From: SAR116 cluster bacterium
GTDB taxonomy: Bacteria; Pseudomonadota; Alphaproteobacteria; Puniceispirillales; UBA1172
DNA: 19,266 nt
Assembly: GCA_002691725.1 (NCBI GenBank)
Contig: NZIT01000023.1
Coordinates: forward strand, 1-19,266
Direction of reading: 5' to 3'
Part shown: positions 1 through 8,190 of the stretch, piece by piece
Position numbering within the stretch: position 1 is the first letter of the stretch
Layout of the letters: every line of letters starts with the position of its first letter
Notes under the pieces: model-generated
The model's database searches: none
What the model was told of the DNA's origin: nothing
Seen by the model: only the letters and a program-made list of their open reading frames with translations
Program-made: the position numbers and the translations under genes

Positions 1-2
1 AG

Positions 3-926
3 GCGGCCAAGTTCACAAAAGCGCGGAGGGTTTTGACATGGCTGTATCATTGGGTTATTCGTCACGACTTTCTGCCTAAAATAATTCGTGAAGACATCCT
101 AAAACTTGCCTTTGATAATGATCTTACTAATATCAACAAGAAAACAGCGACTGTAGATTTTGGTTTTGAAGGCTTTCAAATTCCTGCTGAATTTGCGTTT
201 GCAGCCTACCGTTTCGGGCACTCAATGGTTCGTGATAGTTACCAGACAAATAACTCCGACGCAGCTGGATTTGGAAATTTCATTCCAATTTTTGATGCGG
301 TTTCAGCTGACGACCTTAAGGGCAATCGGCGCATGACACTGCGAAAAGTTGTGCAATGGGATTGGTTTCTTAAGATGACATCTAGTGCAGAGAGTTTTTT
401 TCCACAAAAGGCAATGCCCATTAACACGACGTTATCAAGAGCACTCAGCGAGCTTGAGCGGGATGGTGACTTGAAGCATATTAACAATTTTTTGGCGGCA
501 CGAAATATCCTTCGTGGAATTAGAGTTGGGATGCCGAAGGCAAGCAGTGTTGTTAATGAGTTGAATACATTCCTGCACGCTCTTGACTCAAAAGCTCCTC
601 AGGCGGAATTCATCAATGGTAATGATAAAAATAAGAATATGATAGAAGCGCTTTGGTATTATATTTTGCTTGAAGCTGAGGAACAGGCTAATAAAGAGAA
701 TGCCGGGAAGCTAGGAATTGTGGGGTCAAGCATCGTTGCATTTACCTTTGCTGGATTGCTGAAAAACACTTCTAATTCCTATTTCAATTTGAATCCATCA
801 TGGGAACCTGATGATGAAACCGCTTCAGGAGCATTATTAGGGGATGATAAGAAGGATGATAAAGACTGGTCTCTCGCGTCAATTATTCGGCTGTCGAAGC
901 TGCCTGTTTCCGTAGAGGACTTTTAA
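3..926 (+). CDS. Animal-type haem peroxidase, C-terminal part (cut by window edge)
   Basis: The frame is open from base 3 with no stop, so the gene starts outside the window; a TTG at 33 is only the first possible start codon inside it. The protein matches the C-terminal half of bacterial members of the animal haem peroxidase (cyclooxygenase/myeloperoxidase-like) superfamily. It has the helix ARRVLTWLYHWVIRHDFLP, then PAEFAFAAYRFGHSMVR, whose His (codon 219-221) is the expected proximal haem ligand. Further on come RNILRGIRVGMP, LWYYILLEAE and the segment GIVGSSIVAFTFAGLL followed by NPSW, all in family order, and a short acidic tail ending near residue 308. Such enzymes use H2O2 to oxidise halides or organic substrates; the actual substrate cannot be told. 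The distal-His region lies outside the window. The gene is AT-richer than the adjoining gat genes, so transfer is possible but not shown. Confidence 0.85.
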   Translation, partial: AAKFTKARRVLTWLYHWVIRHDFLPKIIREDILKLAFDNDLTNINKKTATVDFGFEGFQIPAEFAFAAYRFGHSMVRDSYQTNNSDAAGFGNFIPIFDAVSADDLKGNRRMTLRKVVQWDWFLKMTSSAESFFPQKAMPINTTLSRALSELERDGDLKHINNFLAARNILRGIRVGMPKASSVVNELNTFLHALDSKAPQAEFINGNDKNKNMIEALWYYILLEAEEQANKENAGKLGIVGSSIVAFTFAGLLKNTSNSYFNLNPSWEPDDETASGALLGDDKKDDKDWSLASIIRLSKLPVSVEDF

Positions 927-954
927 GGCGACCATTAAGGCAAAGTTGCTCCTA

Positions 955-1317
955 TCAAGTCAGGCTTGAACGAACCTGTTTGATCGTTATGAACATGCGT
1001 TGCGGTTCACTGATGAAAACCGCAAAACCGAATTTGTCATACTATATTTTGCGCTTCTGCCTTATTTTCTCGCCGCTATCTGAGATCACATCAAGCAGGA
1101 TGGCATGGCATCCAATCTGATCAGCAACCAGACTAGCTGTTTCAAAAACACGGTGCCTGAGGATACTGCCAATCCCGTTATTTTGCTGTTGCTTGTCGAT
1201 GGCAATCTGTCCCCAAAACAATACTGGAATTTCGCCATGTGACGGAACACCTTTTGGGGGCTGGGCAGATAGCGGTGCGCCAGCAATCGCGGCATCACAA
1301 AGCGGGGGGATTAACCC
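955..1317 (-). pseudogene. GNAT-family N-acetyltransferase remnant with in-frame TAG
   Basis: Reading the minus strand directly behind the gatB stop, in the same frame as gatB, gives 91 codons with clear GNAT motif A: strand VLFWGQIAID, then the acetyl-CoA pyrophosphate loop Q-N-N-G-I-G in KQQQNNGIGSIL, then a helix and strand ending in HAILLDVISD. A TAG at 1042-1044 interrupts the frame. Translation beyond it continues at once with YDKFGFAVFISEPQRMFI, the classic GNAT C-terminal element (usually W/FYxKFGF), and ends at a TGA at 955-957. The TAG stands where a Trp or aromatic residue is usual, so one TGG to TAG change would explain it. No proper start or N-terminal strands precede the loop, because gatB abuts it; the gene is therefore both 5'-truncated and nonsense-mutated. 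The loop and the AADQIG-like helix recall toxin-type (TacA-like) GNATs, but that is only an impression. Convergent with the peroxidase gene, 28 nt apart. Confidence 0.75.
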
Positions 1318-2781
1318 CTAGCTATTGAGTTTTGAGCGCAGGAGGTCATTAACCACATTAGGGTTAGCCTGGCCTTTTGAGGCTTTCATCACCTGCCCCA
1401 CAAAGAACCCAAAGAGCTTATCTTTACCGCCGCGATATTCATCAACCTTGTCGGTATTTTCCGCCAGCACCGTATCAATCATGGCTTCGATAGCGCCCGT
1501 ATCAGAGACTTGCTTAAACCCTTTTTCCTCAATCACTTGATCAGGATCGGCGCCATCCTCAAGCATGATCGCAAACACATCTTTGGCGATCCGCCCCGAT
1601 ATGGTGCCGTCACCAATCCGCTCAACCAGCTTCCCTAGCTGATCCGGGCTAACCGGCGAGTCGGCAAGATCAAGCCCCATACGATTAAGCGCACCAAACA
1701 GCTCAACCGTCATCCAGTTTGCCACCAGTTTGGCATCCCGCCCTGCCGCCGCCGCTTCATACCAAGCGGCTGTATCACGATCTTCGCTGATCAATCCAGC
1801 ATCATAGGCGCTAAGCCCGAACTCATCCATCAACCGGGTGCGCAAAGCATCCGGCAGTTCAGGCAAGCTCTGGCGCAGGGTTTCGACCCATGCAGCATCT
1901 AGCTCAAGCGGCAGTAAATCTGGATCAGGAAAATAGCGGTAATCATGAGCATCTTCTTTCGACCGCATTGTCCGCGTCTGACCTGTTGAAGTATCAAAGA
2001 GACGGGTTTCTTGATCAATGGTGCCGCCATCTTCGATAATCTCAATCTGCCGCGCGACTTCGCTATTGATCGCTTGCGCTATAAAGCGAATAGAATTGAG
2101 ATTCTTGGTTTCTGTCCGTGTGCCAAGCTCATCGCCGGGACGGCGCACCGACACATTACAATCAGCGCGTAATGAGCCTTGTTCCATATTGCCGTCACAA
2201 GTTCCCAAAAACCGCAAGATAGCCCGCAATTTGCTAACATAAGCCGCGGCTTCTTCGGCTGACCGCATATCTGGCCGCGAGACAATTTCCATCAGCGCAA
2301 CGCCTGAACGGTTAAGATCAATATAAGACTTGCCAGGATGCTGATCATGCATAGATTTGCCAGCATCCTGTTCCAGATGCAGCCGTTCAATGCCAATATC
2401 ACGAGTCGACCCATCCGCAAGTGTGATCGTAATGCTTCCCTCACCCACGATCGGTTGTTTAAACTGGCTAATCTGATAGCCTTGCGGCAAATCCGCATAG
2501 AAATAGTTTTTGCGGTCAAAAATGCTGAATAAATTAATCTCCGCATTTAGCCCAAGGCCAGTTTTAACCGCCTGCTCAACACAAAACTGATTTATGACAG
2601 GCAACATGCCGGGCATAGCCGCATCAACCAGCGAGACATGTTCATTCGGCCCTGCTCCAAATGCCGCTGAAGCACCTGAAAACAGCTTCGCCTGACTGCT
2701 AACCTGAGCATGGACTTCCAAGCCAATGACAACTTCCCATTTGCCTGTCCGGCCTTCGATAAGTGAGCTAACATCCGTCAT
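1318..2781 (-). CDS. gatB: Asp-tRNA(Asn)/Glu-tRNA(Gln) amidotransferase subunit B
   Basis: GatB is the kinase/tRNA-binding subunit of GatCAB. It activates the misacylated Glu-tRNA(Gln) or Asp-tRNA(Asn) with ATP so that ammonia from GatA can amidate it. The 487-residue length is normal. Family motifs are present in order: GLEVHAQ (20-26), [16 protein letters not shown] (about 91-106), [18 protein letters not shown] (about 154-171), the DCNVSVR segment (208-213), and [11 protein letters not shown] (279-289). A helical YqeY-like tail domain follows to the end, [11 protein letters not shown]. The ATG overlaps the gatA stop by 4 nt (ATGA), so translation is probably coupled. It is the last gene of gatCAB; the GNAT remnant starts immediately behind its TAG and no terminator hairpin with a U-tract is visible. 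Confidence 0.97.
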   Translation of the reverse strand: MTDVSSLIEGRTGKWEVVIGLEVHAQVSSQAKLFSGASAAFGAGPNEHVSLVDAAMPGMLPVINQFCVEQAVKTGLGLNAEINLFSIFDRKNYFYADLPQGYQISQFKQPIVGEGSITITLADGSTRDIGIERLHLEQDAGKSMHDQHPGKSYIDLNRSGVALMEIVSRPDMRSAEEAAAYVSKLRAILRFLGTCDGNMEQGSLRADCNVSVRRPGDELGTRTETKNLNSIRFIAQAINSEVARQIEIIEDGGTIDQETRLFDTSTGQTRTMRSKEDAHDYRYFPDPDLLPLELDAAWVETLRQSLPELPDALRTRLMDEFGLSAYDAGLISEDRDTAAWYEAAAAGRDAKLVANWMTVELFGALNRMGLDLADSPVSPDQLGKLVERIGDGTISGRIAKDVFAIMLEDGADPDQVIEEKGFKQVSDTGAIEAMIDTVLAENTDKVDEYRGGKDKLFGFFVGQVMKASKGQANPNVVNDLLRSKLNS

Positions 2782-4274
2782 GACGCGGCTCCTGATGCTA
2801 CATGATCAAACCCAGCGGCTTTTTCGAGCATAGCCGCCCCTTCAATTAATGTATCTTCACGCAACGCCGGAGCAATTAGCTGAAGCCCAAGCGGCAGACC
2901 ATCAGATGATAACCCTGCTGGAACAGATATCGCCGGAATACCAGCCAGATTGGCAGGAACAGTAAAGACATCATTCAAAAACATGCTGACAGGGTCTTTA
3001 TCTTCATCACCCAGGGCAAATGCCACCGACGGTGTTGATGGCGTCAATAACGCATCGACATCAGAAAACACTTGATGAAAGTCATTTTGGATAAGTCGTC
3101 TGATCTTTTGTGCCTTAATGTAATAGGCATCATAATATCCTGCCGACAGCACATAGGTTCCTATGAGTATCCGGCGTTTCACCTCATCGCCAAAGCCTGC
3201 GCCACGAGTTTTTGCATACATCTCATCTAGCGTTGCGCCCTCAACCCGTTGCCCATAACGGACGCCATCATACCGCGCTAAGTTGGATGATGCCTCGGCT
3301 GGGGCAATGATATAATAGGCTGGCAAGGCATATTTGGTATGTGGCAAGCTAACCGGAACGCAGATCGCGCCAGCGTCTTCGAGCCATTGCCGCCCTTGCT
3401 CCCACAATGTGACAATCTGCTCTGGCATACCGTCAATCGTATATTCATCCGGAATACCAATCCGCATATTTTTCACACCCTCATTCCTGGCTTTTGATAA
3501 TGCCGCCATCAGATCAGGCATTGGCGCATCAATAGAGGTGGAATCGCCCTTATCATAGCTAGCCATTGACGTCATCATAAGCGCACAATCGGCGACATCG
3601 CGGGTAATTGGCCCCGCTTGATCGAGCGATGAAGCAAAGGCGACAATGCCAAGCCTTGAACAGCGGCCATAGGTTGGCTTTAGTCCGACTAGTCCACAAA
3701 ATGCCGCTGGCTGGCGAATTGAGCCGCCAGTATCCGTGCCGGGGGCGAGCAAAGCTGACCGTGCTGCCATCACCGCAGCTGAACCGCCAGATGAGCCGCC
3801 GGGGGTTAGCGCCTTGCCTTTAAGCGGGCCGTCACTTGCTGTCCATGGGTTAATCACCGCGCCAAAAGCACTGGTTTCATTGGCTGATCCCATAGCAAAC
3901 TCATCACAGTTAATCTTGCCAAGCATGACCGCGCCATCTTGCCAAAGATTCTGCGTTACGGTGGATTCATAAGTCGGCACAAAGCCTTTCAGAATACGGG
4001 ATGAGGCGGTTGTTTCAACGCCCTTGGTGCAGAACATATCTTTGACGCCAATAGGTATGCCCTCAAGCAATCCGGCGTCACCCCTGGCAAGACGCGCATC
4101 ACTCGCCTTGGCCATATCCATGGCTTTGTCAGGGGTTGTTAAGACATAGGCATTGTTTTCGGATGTGTCTTGCCCAGCCTTGATATAGGCTTCGGTTAGC
4201 TCAACCGCGCTAATGGATTTATTATCAAGCGCCTGCCTTGCGGCAACCGCTGTCATGGCAAGGATATCGCTCAT
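2778..4274 (-). CDS. gatA: Asp-tRNA(Asn)/Glu-tRNA(Gln) amidotransferase subunit A
   Basis: GatA is the amidase-signature glutaminase of GatCAB; it hydrolyses Gln (or Asn) and channels ammonia to GatB. At 498 residues it is full length. The Ser-cisSer-Lys triad is visible: Lys78 in [11 protein letters not shown], the cis-Ser in GGSSGGSA (159-166, probably Ser161), and the nucleophile Ser185 in [11 protein letters not shown]. Downstream [11 protein letters not shown] and DQAGPITR are typical of GatA rather than of generic amidases. Start and stop both overlap neighbours by 4 nt (gatC upstream, gatB downstream), consistent with one translationally coupled operon. A complete GatCAB suggests that this organism makes Gln-tRNA, Asn-tRNA or both by the indirect route. 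Confidence 0.97.
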   Translation of the reverse strand: MSDILAMTAVAARQALDNKSISAVELTEAYIKAGQDTSENNAYVLTTPDKAMDMAKASDARLARGDAGLLEGIPIGVKDMFCTKGVETTASSRILKGFVPTYESTVTQNLWQDGAVMLGKINCDEFAMGSANETSAFGAVINPWTASDGPLKGKALTPGGSSGGSAAVMAARSALLAPGTDTGGSIRQPAAFCGLVGLKPTYGRCSRLGIVAFASSLDQAGPITRDVADCALMMTSMASYDKGDSTSIDAPMPDLMAALSKARNEGVKNMRIGIPDEYTIDGMPEQIVTLWEQGRQWLEDAGAICVPVSLPHTKYALPAYYIIAPAEASSNLARYDGVRYGQRVEGATLDEMYAKTRGAGFGDEVKRRILIGTYVLSAGYYDAYYIKAQKIRRLIQNDFHQVFSDVDALLTPSTPSVAFALGDEDKDPVSMFLNDVFTVPANLAGIPAISVPAGLSSDGLPLGLQLIAPALREDTLIEGAAMLEKAAGFDHVASGAAS

Positions 4275-4606
4275 TCCACCACCTTTGGGACAACAAAGAA
4301 ATGTGATGCTCCTTCGGGGGCATTAGACAAGACAGCATCAGGATCATCACCGCTGGTGACAACATCATCACGCATCGGCAAGCTATGACCGGTGACACTG
4401 GCTAATGGCTCAACATGTGCGGTATCACATTCACCTAGCTGTTCCACCCATGAGATAATAGTGCTGAGTTCACCGCAAAGCGCATCTTCACGCTCAGGCG
4501 CAATCTCTATGCGGGCAAGCTTGGCGATTTTATGGATTGTCGTCTTATCAATCACATTATGATCAGAGTTATGATCAGGATTATAATCGGGGGTTTTATC
4601 GGACAT
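4271..4606 (-). CDS. gatC: Asp-tRNA(Asn)/Glu-tRNA(Gln) amidotransferase subunit C
   Basis: GatC is the small subunit that wraps the GatA-GatB interface and stabilises the complex. From the chosen ATG the protein has 111 residues, slightly longer than the usual 95-100. The family core is clear: [17 protein letters not shown], then the helix [25 protein letters not shown], and the C-terminal [11 protein letters not shown] that inserts between the partners. The frame stays open a further 32 codons upstream to 4702, but that would overlap the divergent ruvX gene and adds a non-GatC leader; ATG 4604-4606, preceded by a weak purine-rich AAAGAA, is preferred. The extra length comes from a D-x-N-x repeat right after the start (three 12-bp units at 4553-4588). 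It is the first gene of gatCAB, with a 4-nt overlap into gatA. Confidence 0.93.
   Translation of the reverse strand: MSDKTPDYNPDHNSDHNVIDKTTIHKIAKLARIEIAPEREDALCGELSTIISWVEQLGECDTAHVEPLASVTGHSLPMRDDVVTSGDDPDAVLSNAPEGASHFFVVPKVVE
4553..4588 (-). repeat. Three 12-bp tandem units inside the gatC 5' end
   Basis: On the coding (minus) strand the units read GATTATAATCCT, GATCATAACTCT and GATCATAATGTG, encoding [12 protein letters not shown]. The repeat is in frame, so unit gain or loss would change GatC length by four residues without a frameshift. It lies in the N-terminal leader before the conserved helices, where variation is likely tolerated. Confidence 0.8.
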
Positions 4607-4629
4607 ATGGCATTCTTTTTCAAAGACAG

Positions 4630-4658
4630 GTGACAAAAAGCTGTTGAAGCGGTAATAG
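4630..4658 (+). promoter_or_regulatory. Candidate promoter for ruvX operon
   Basis: GTGACA (4630-4635) and TAATAG (4653-4658) are separated by 17 nt. The implied transcription start falls around 4665-4667, at the ruvX ATG itself, and no Shine-Dalgarno sequence is seen upstream of ruvX, so the transcript could be leaderless. Inference from consensus only. Confidence 0.3.
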
Positions 4659-4680
4659 CATTGCCTATGACGATATGCAA
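4652..4680 (-). promoter_or_regulatory. Candidate sigma70-type promoter for gatCAB
   Basis: On the minus strand TTGCAT (4680-4675) is followed after 17 nt by TATTAC (4657-4652). This would place a transcription start near 4646, about 40 nt before the gatC ATG. The match is moderate (4 of 6 at both elements by eye). The -35 lies inside the first codons of the divergent ruvX gene, and the -10 nearly coincides with the candidate ruvX -10 on the other strand. Confidence 0.35.
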
Positions 4681-5137
4681 GATTGAGGATTTTATATCCC
4701 AACGCAACACTATTGGTAAGCTTTTTGCGCTTGATGTTGGCAAAAAAACGATTGGCATAGCTGTCTCTGACCCTGATTGGAAAGTCGCCTCGCCTGTTTC
4801 TATCCTATATAGGCGCAAATTTACTCCTGACATGGACAAATTGATGCAAATAGCGGCAGAGCATGATATTGGCGGCATGGTTATTGGCTGGCCGCTAAAT
4901 ATGGATGGTAGCATCGGCAGACGTTGCGATTCTATCCGCGATTTTGTTCATGCCATGCTGCGCGTTAAAGATTGGCCTATTTTATTTCATGATGAAAGAC
5001 TTTCCACCGTAAGTGTAGAAAGGGCTATGCTAGAAGCCGATATGACGCGGCAAAAGCGATCTGAACGCCGTGATGCGCTGGCCGCAACATGGATATTACA
5101 ATCAGCACTGGACGTTATGGCAGGGCTGGGTATATAA
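4667..5137 (+). CDS. ruvX: Putative pre-16S rRNA nuclease / Holliday junction resolvase-like protein
   Basis: Member of the YqgF/RuvX family with an RNase H fold. In E. coli it is implicated in 16S rRNA 5'-end maturation; it was first described as a Holliday junction resolvase homologue. From the ATG at 4667 it has 156 residues, near the family norm. Motifs: [18 protein letters not shown] with the first catalytic Asp, [14 protein letters not shown] (family GxPxxxDG), [12 protein letters not shown] (DERxxT), and the C-terminal [12 protein letters not shown] carrying the last acidic residue. A TTG two codons upstream (4661) could also serve; neither has a good ribosome binding site. It heads a run with pyrB, the pyrC-like gene and plsY, 16 nt before the chosen pyrB start, and is divergent from gatC. 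Confidence 0.9.
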   Translation: MTICKIEDFISQRNTIGKLFALDVGKKTIGIAVSDPDWKVASPVSILYRRKFTPDMDKLMQIAAEHDIGGMVIGWPLNMDGSIGRRCDSIRDFVHAMLRVKDWPILFHDERLSTVSVERAMLEADMTRQKRSERRDALAATWILQSALDVMAGLGI

Positions 5138-5177
5138 CAAGTGTCGATATATAATGAGTGTTGATATAACTAGTGTA
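5131..5177 (+). repeat. Degenerate AT-rich repeat at the ruvX-pyrB junction
   Basis: Three imperfect copies of a 15-17 bp unit of the form ATATAAnnAGTGTnG carry AGTGT at 5140, 5157 and 5172. The repeat covers the ruvX stop codon, the 16-nt gap and the first possible pyrB start codons, and it replaces any recognisable Shine-Dalgarno sequence there. Confidence 0.45.
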
Positions 5178-6176
5178 ATGGGTATGAATACATCACAACC
5201 GCCATATCTTGCCAGTGACCCAATGGGGGCATCGGCATTACCCAATAAGCACCTCTTGGGGATTGAGGGGCTTAACCGACCAACAATCACATCGCTTTTG
5301 GATCGCGCCAATCAATTTGCTGATTTGCCAGCTCGTGAGCAGCTGTCGCATCTGAAAGGCATAACCGTCTTTACCATATTTTTTGAGAACTCGACCCGGA
5401 CCCGCGTATCGTTTGATCTGGCCGCCCGAAAGATGGGTGCCTCAGTCGTCAATGTTCCAGTGGCCACATCATCAATCAAAAAAGGCGAAAGCCTGATTGA
5501 TACCGCCGTCACCCTTAACGCCATGCACCCCGATATTCTGGTCATGCGGCACCATAATTCCGGCGCCTCATTGCTGTTGTCGAAATATGTTAATGCTGCG
5601 GTCATTAATGCAGGCGATGGCAGGCATGAACACCCGACCCAGGCCTTGCTAGACGCCTTAACCATTCGACGGCGCGTTGGCTATATCGAGGGTTTGAATA
5701 TTGCGATTTGCGGCGATATTGCCAATAGCCGCGTGGCGCGATCAAATATCCACCTTTTGTCCATATTAGGGGCAAATATTCGCGTCATATCACCAACAAC
5801 GCTTGTTCCAACACATATCACAGAAATGGGCGTTGAGCTTTATCATGATATGGAAGAAGGCTTGCAAGGCACGGATATTGTTATGCTGCTCAGGCTTCAG
5901 CAAGAACGTATGCAAGGCGCGGAAACACCATCACAGCGGGAATATTTCCGCCGCTATGGTCTGACCCGCGAAAAATTGAGCCTGGCCAATCCCAAAGCCT
6001 TAATCATGCATCCAGGGCCAATGAACAGAGGCGTTGAGATATCATCAGAATTAGCCGATGACGTGGAGCGAAGCCTGATCACCGCGCAAGTCGAAATGGG
6101 CGTGGCTATCCGTATGGCGTGTCTGGAGGCGCTGGCCTTTGGTTTAACAAAACCTGATCAGAGAAATATGAAATGA
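5154..6176 (+). CDS. pyrB: Aspartate carbamoyltransferase catalytic subunit
   Basis: Catalyses carbamoyl phosphate + L-aspartate to N-carbamoyl-L-aspartate, the committed step of pyrimidine synthesis. With the ATG at 5154 it has 340 residues. The carbamoyl-phosphate site S-T-R-T-R (80-84, inside [16 protein letters not shown]) is followed by SSIKKGES with the aspartate-loop Lys, then MRHHNSG, H-P-T-Q (160-163), [19 protein letters not shown] and [11 protein letters not shown]. All are diagnostic for PyrB rather than ornithine carbamoyltransferase. Start choice is uncertain: 5154 is the first ATG after the ruvX stop, 5178 and 5184 are in frame, and none has a clear ribosome binding site; homologues usually have a shorter leader before HLLGIEGL. 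The frame is open back into ruvX, but that extension is not credible. It overlaps the pyrC-like gene by 4 nt (ATGA). No pyrI is present; the next gene fits the PyrB-PyrC' holoenzyme type. Confidence 0.95.
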   Translation: MSVDITSVMGMNTSQPPYLASDPMGASALPNKHLLGIEGLNRPTITSLLDRANQFADLPAREQLSHLKGITVFTIFFENSTRTRVSFDLAARKMGASVVNVPVATSSIKKGESLIDTAVTLNAMHPDILVMRHHNSGASLLLSKYVNAAVINAGDGRHEHPTQALLDALTIRRRVGYIEGLNIAICGDIANSRVARSNIHLLSILGANIRVISPTTLVPTHITEMGVELYHDMEEGLQGTDIVMLLRLQQERMQGAETPSQREYFRRYGLTREKLSLANPKALIMHPGPMNRGVEISSELADDVERSLITAQVEMGVAIRMACLEALAFGLTKPDQRNMK

Positions 6177-7474
6177 CAGCCTCCTTATTTCAACATGTCC
6201 AGATCATTGACCCAGCATCCAATACCAATATGGTTGGAGAATGTTTGGTTGAACAAGGGCGGATCAGCCAGTTATCTGATCAATCTGGCAGCATAAAAGC
6301 GCCAAAAGACGCCACTATCATTAACGGCAATGGCAAAGCGCTAATCCCCGGATTGGTTGACATGCGTGTTCAGTCTTGCCATCCGGGGGCAATTCATAAA
6401 GAAACGCCGCTAACCCTGGCGCGCGCCGCCGCCCGTGGCGGCATTACCAGCATTGTCTGTCTGCCGAACACTAATCCTGTATTAGATGATCCTGAAATGC
6501 TGAAATCGCAATGCCAGATGCTCGCCGGATTATCTGAACCTTTGAAAGCATTGAAAGTTTATGCTTATGGCGCCGCCACATCAGGGCTTGATGGGGAGAG
6601 CATGGCTGAACTAGGGCTATTGGCTGATGGGGGTGCGGTTGGCTTCACCAATGCTGACCATTCTATCAGCAATAGCCTGACGATGCGGCGCGTGTTGAGC
6701 TATGCCGCCATGCTAAGCCAACCTGTTATTCAACATGCCGAGGACCCTATTCTCGCCGCCAATGGTGAGATGCATGAGGGGGAACATTCAATGCGCCTTG
6801 GGCTTCGGGGTATTCCTGATGCGGTAGAGGAGATTGTCATTGCCCGTGATCTGTCACTGTTGCGGATGACAGGTGGTCATTATCATGTCGCCCATATTTC
6901 CACGGCCAAAGGCATTGCCTTAATCCGTGCCGCCAAAGCGGAAGGGTTGAAGGTCACCTGTGATACTGCCCCGCCCTATGCTTTGCTTAATGATATTGCT
7001 GTCCGCGACTATGACAGCCGCTATCGGTTGTCGCCGCCCTTGCGTCATGAAGATGATCGGCTGGCTGTCCTTGATGGTTTGGCTGATGGCACTATTGATG
7101 CCGTAGCTAGTGATCACACACCCCAAGATAGAGACGCCAAGTCGCTGCCCTTTGGGCTGGCAGAAGTCGGATATTCAGGGCTTGAAACTCTGCTTGCCCT
7201 GATGCTGTCGCTCTATCATGGCGGCACGTTATCATTGATGCAGGTTGTGGCGCTGATTAGTCATCATCCAGCCCAGATACTTGGTCTTAATGCTGGCCAG
7301 ATACGCCTTGATGCGCCAGCGGATTTGACTTTACTTGATCTAAACAAGAGCTGGCAGATCAGAGGTGAGAAATTCGCTTCCCTGTCAGGCACAACACCCT
7401 TTGAAGGCGCTCCGGTTCAAGGCACCGTATTAGGCACATGGGTTGACGGCATCCGAATTTATGAGGCTGGATAA
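6173..7474 (+). CDS. Dihydroorotase-like protein, probably non-catalytic (PyrC'/PyrX type)
   Basis: A 433-residue amidohydrolase-fold protein of the type I dihydroorotase family, directly behind pyrB. The metal-binding H-x-H expected after PGLVDM is replaced: the sequence reads [14 protein letters not shown], with Arg65 and Gln67 where histidines belong. The Asp-containing loop (usually SDDG) is changed to TNADHS (159-164), and the usual PHHL is PPYAL (267-271). His188 (QHAED), His241 (HISTAKG) and Asp314 (SDHTP) remain. Loss of HxH is the mark of the pseudo-dihydroorotases which, in Pseudomonas, do not catalyse but are needed to assemble active PyrB dodecamers. I infer the same here; an active PyrC would be encoded elsewhere. 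Annotation pipelines may call it pyrC. The ATG overlaps the pyrB stop by 4 nt and its TAA shares one base with the plsY ATG, so expression is likely coupled. Confidence 0.85.
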   Translation: MTASLFQHVQIIDPASNTNMVGECLVEQGRISQLSDQSGSIKAPKDATIINGNGKALIPGLVDMRVQSCHPGAIHKETPLTLARAAARGGITSIVCLPNTNPVLDDPEMLKSQCQMLAGLSEPLKALKVYAYGAATSGLDGESMAELGLLADGGAVGFTNADHSISNSLTMRRVLSYAAMLSQPVIQHAEDPILAANGEMHEGEHSMRLGLRGIPDAVEEIVIARDLSLLRMTGGHYHVAHISTAKGIALIRAAKAEGLKVTCDTAPPYALLNDIAVRDYDSRYRLSPPLRHEDDRLAVLDGLADGTIDAVASDHTPQDRDAKSLPFGLAEVGYSGLETLLALMLSLYHGGTLSLMQVVALISHHPAQILGLNAGQIRLDAPADLTLLDLNKSWQIRGEKFASLSGTTPFEGAPVQGTVLGTWVDGIRIYEAG

Positions 7475-8112
7475 TGTCTGGGAATATTGCTGGCTTGTCC
7501 CTGCCAATCACAATTGCGATAATAACTGCTGGGGCTTATTTAATCGGCTCTATTCCGTTTGGATTAGTCATAGCGCGTCTATTCGGGCTTGGTAATCTGC
7601 GCCAGATCGGTAGCGGTAATATTGGCGCAACTAATGTCTTACGCACAGGCAATAAATTAGCAGCATTGCTGACACTCATATGTGATAGCGGCAAAGGGCT
7701 AATCATTATCATCGCCTTAACATATATGATGGCAAGTGAGATCATGCTGGCCGCTGCCGCCGTTGCCAGCATTACAGGCCATTGCTATCCGCTATGGTTG
7801 CGATTTCAGGGCGGCAAGGGCGTTGCCACCGGATTAGGCGTTTTCCTTGGGCTGGATTTTATGGCAGGTGTATTGATCTGTCTGACTTGGCTGATTGTTG
7901 CGCTTATATTCAGATGGTCGTCTTTATCGGCAATAGTCAGCTATCTCAGCGCCCCTCTATTGATAGCATTAAGCGCCTTTTGGCGCGGCGAGGAAATGCC
8001 GCTTGCGTTGATTTACGGCGTTGGCATCATGGCGGCGTTGGCAACATGGCGGCATCGGTCAAATATCACGCGATTAATTGCTGGCAAAGAGCCTAAAATC
8101 GGCCGTTCTTAA
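7474..8112 (+). CDS. plsY: Acyl-phosphate:glycerol-3-phosphate acyltransferase
   Basis: Inner-membrane enzyme that transfers an acyl chain from acyl phosphate to glycerol-3-phosphate, giving lysophosphatidate, the first step of phospholipid synthesis by the PlsX/PlsY route. The 212 residues form a hydrophobic multi-pass protein with segments around 9-35, 62-85, 90-105, 115-146, 150-169 and 176-192. The three cytoplasmic PlsY motifs are present: SGNIGATN (47-54), GGKGVATG (113-120, with HCYPLWLRFQ before it) and a C-terminal RHRSNI (193-198). The start overlaps the TAA of the upstream gene (TAATG). Why a lipid gene sits in the pyrimidine operon is unclear, though plsY next to pyrC and dprA is common in Alphaproteobacteria. 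Confidence 0.96.
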   Translation: MSGNIAGLSLPITIAIITAGAYLIGSIPFGLVIARLFGLGNLRQIGSGNIGATNVLRTGNKLAALLTLICDSGKGLIIIIALTYMMASEIMLAAAAVASITGHCYPLWLRFQGGKGVATGLGVFLGLDFMAGVLICLTWLIVALIFRWSSLSAIVSYLSAPLLIALSAFWRGEEMPLALIYGVGIMAALATWRHRSNITRLIAGKEPKIGRS

Positions 8113-8126
8113 TTTTTAATTGTAAC

Positions 8127-8158
8127 TTAACGGTTTCTTAATGCTTCTGCTTTATGAT
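8127..8158 (+). promoter_or_regulatory. Candidate CtrA-type box and -10 element upstream of dprA
   Basis: In the 78-nt gap before dprA, TTAA (8127-8130), seven bases, and TTAA (8138-8141) form the TTAA-N7-TTAA pattern of the alphaproteobacterial cell-cycle regulator CtrA. Eleven bases downstream is TATGAT (8153-8158), a 5-of-6 match to the -10 consensus, with no good -35 of its own. The box thus covers the -35 region, the usual place for CtrA-activated promoters. The implied transcript would start near 8165, 26 nt before the dprA ATG. Sequence pattern only; binding is inferred. Confidence 0.45.
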
Positions 8159-8190
8159 CAGTCATCCACTTGATTAGGGTCTGACCTGAT

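Noticed and set aside
1000..1025. Inverted repeat TGCGGTT / AACCGCA as a terminator for the peroxidase gene
   Set aside because: No T-run follows on either strand, and the bases encode the GNAT C-terminal segment (GFAVFISEPQ), which explains them better.
1086..1298. Minus-strand ORF of 70 codons between the peroxidase and gatB
   Set aside because: Its translation shows no family features, while the neighbouring minus-strand frame over the same bases reads as GNAT motif A. It is a shadow of the pseudogene.
1304..1318. GGGG-ATTAA-CCCC hairpin just behind gatB as terminator
   Set aside because: The stem is only about 4 bp and no U-tract follows on the gatB strand.
4607..4702. N-terminal extension of GatC to 143 residues
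   Set aside because: It would overlap the divergent ruvX start, adds no GatC-like sequence, and the ATG at 4606 fits the family better.
5070..5153. N-terminal extension of PyrB into the ruvX gene
   Set aside because: It overlaps ruvX in another frame and encodes a Trp/His/Tyr-rich stretch unlike any PyrB leader.
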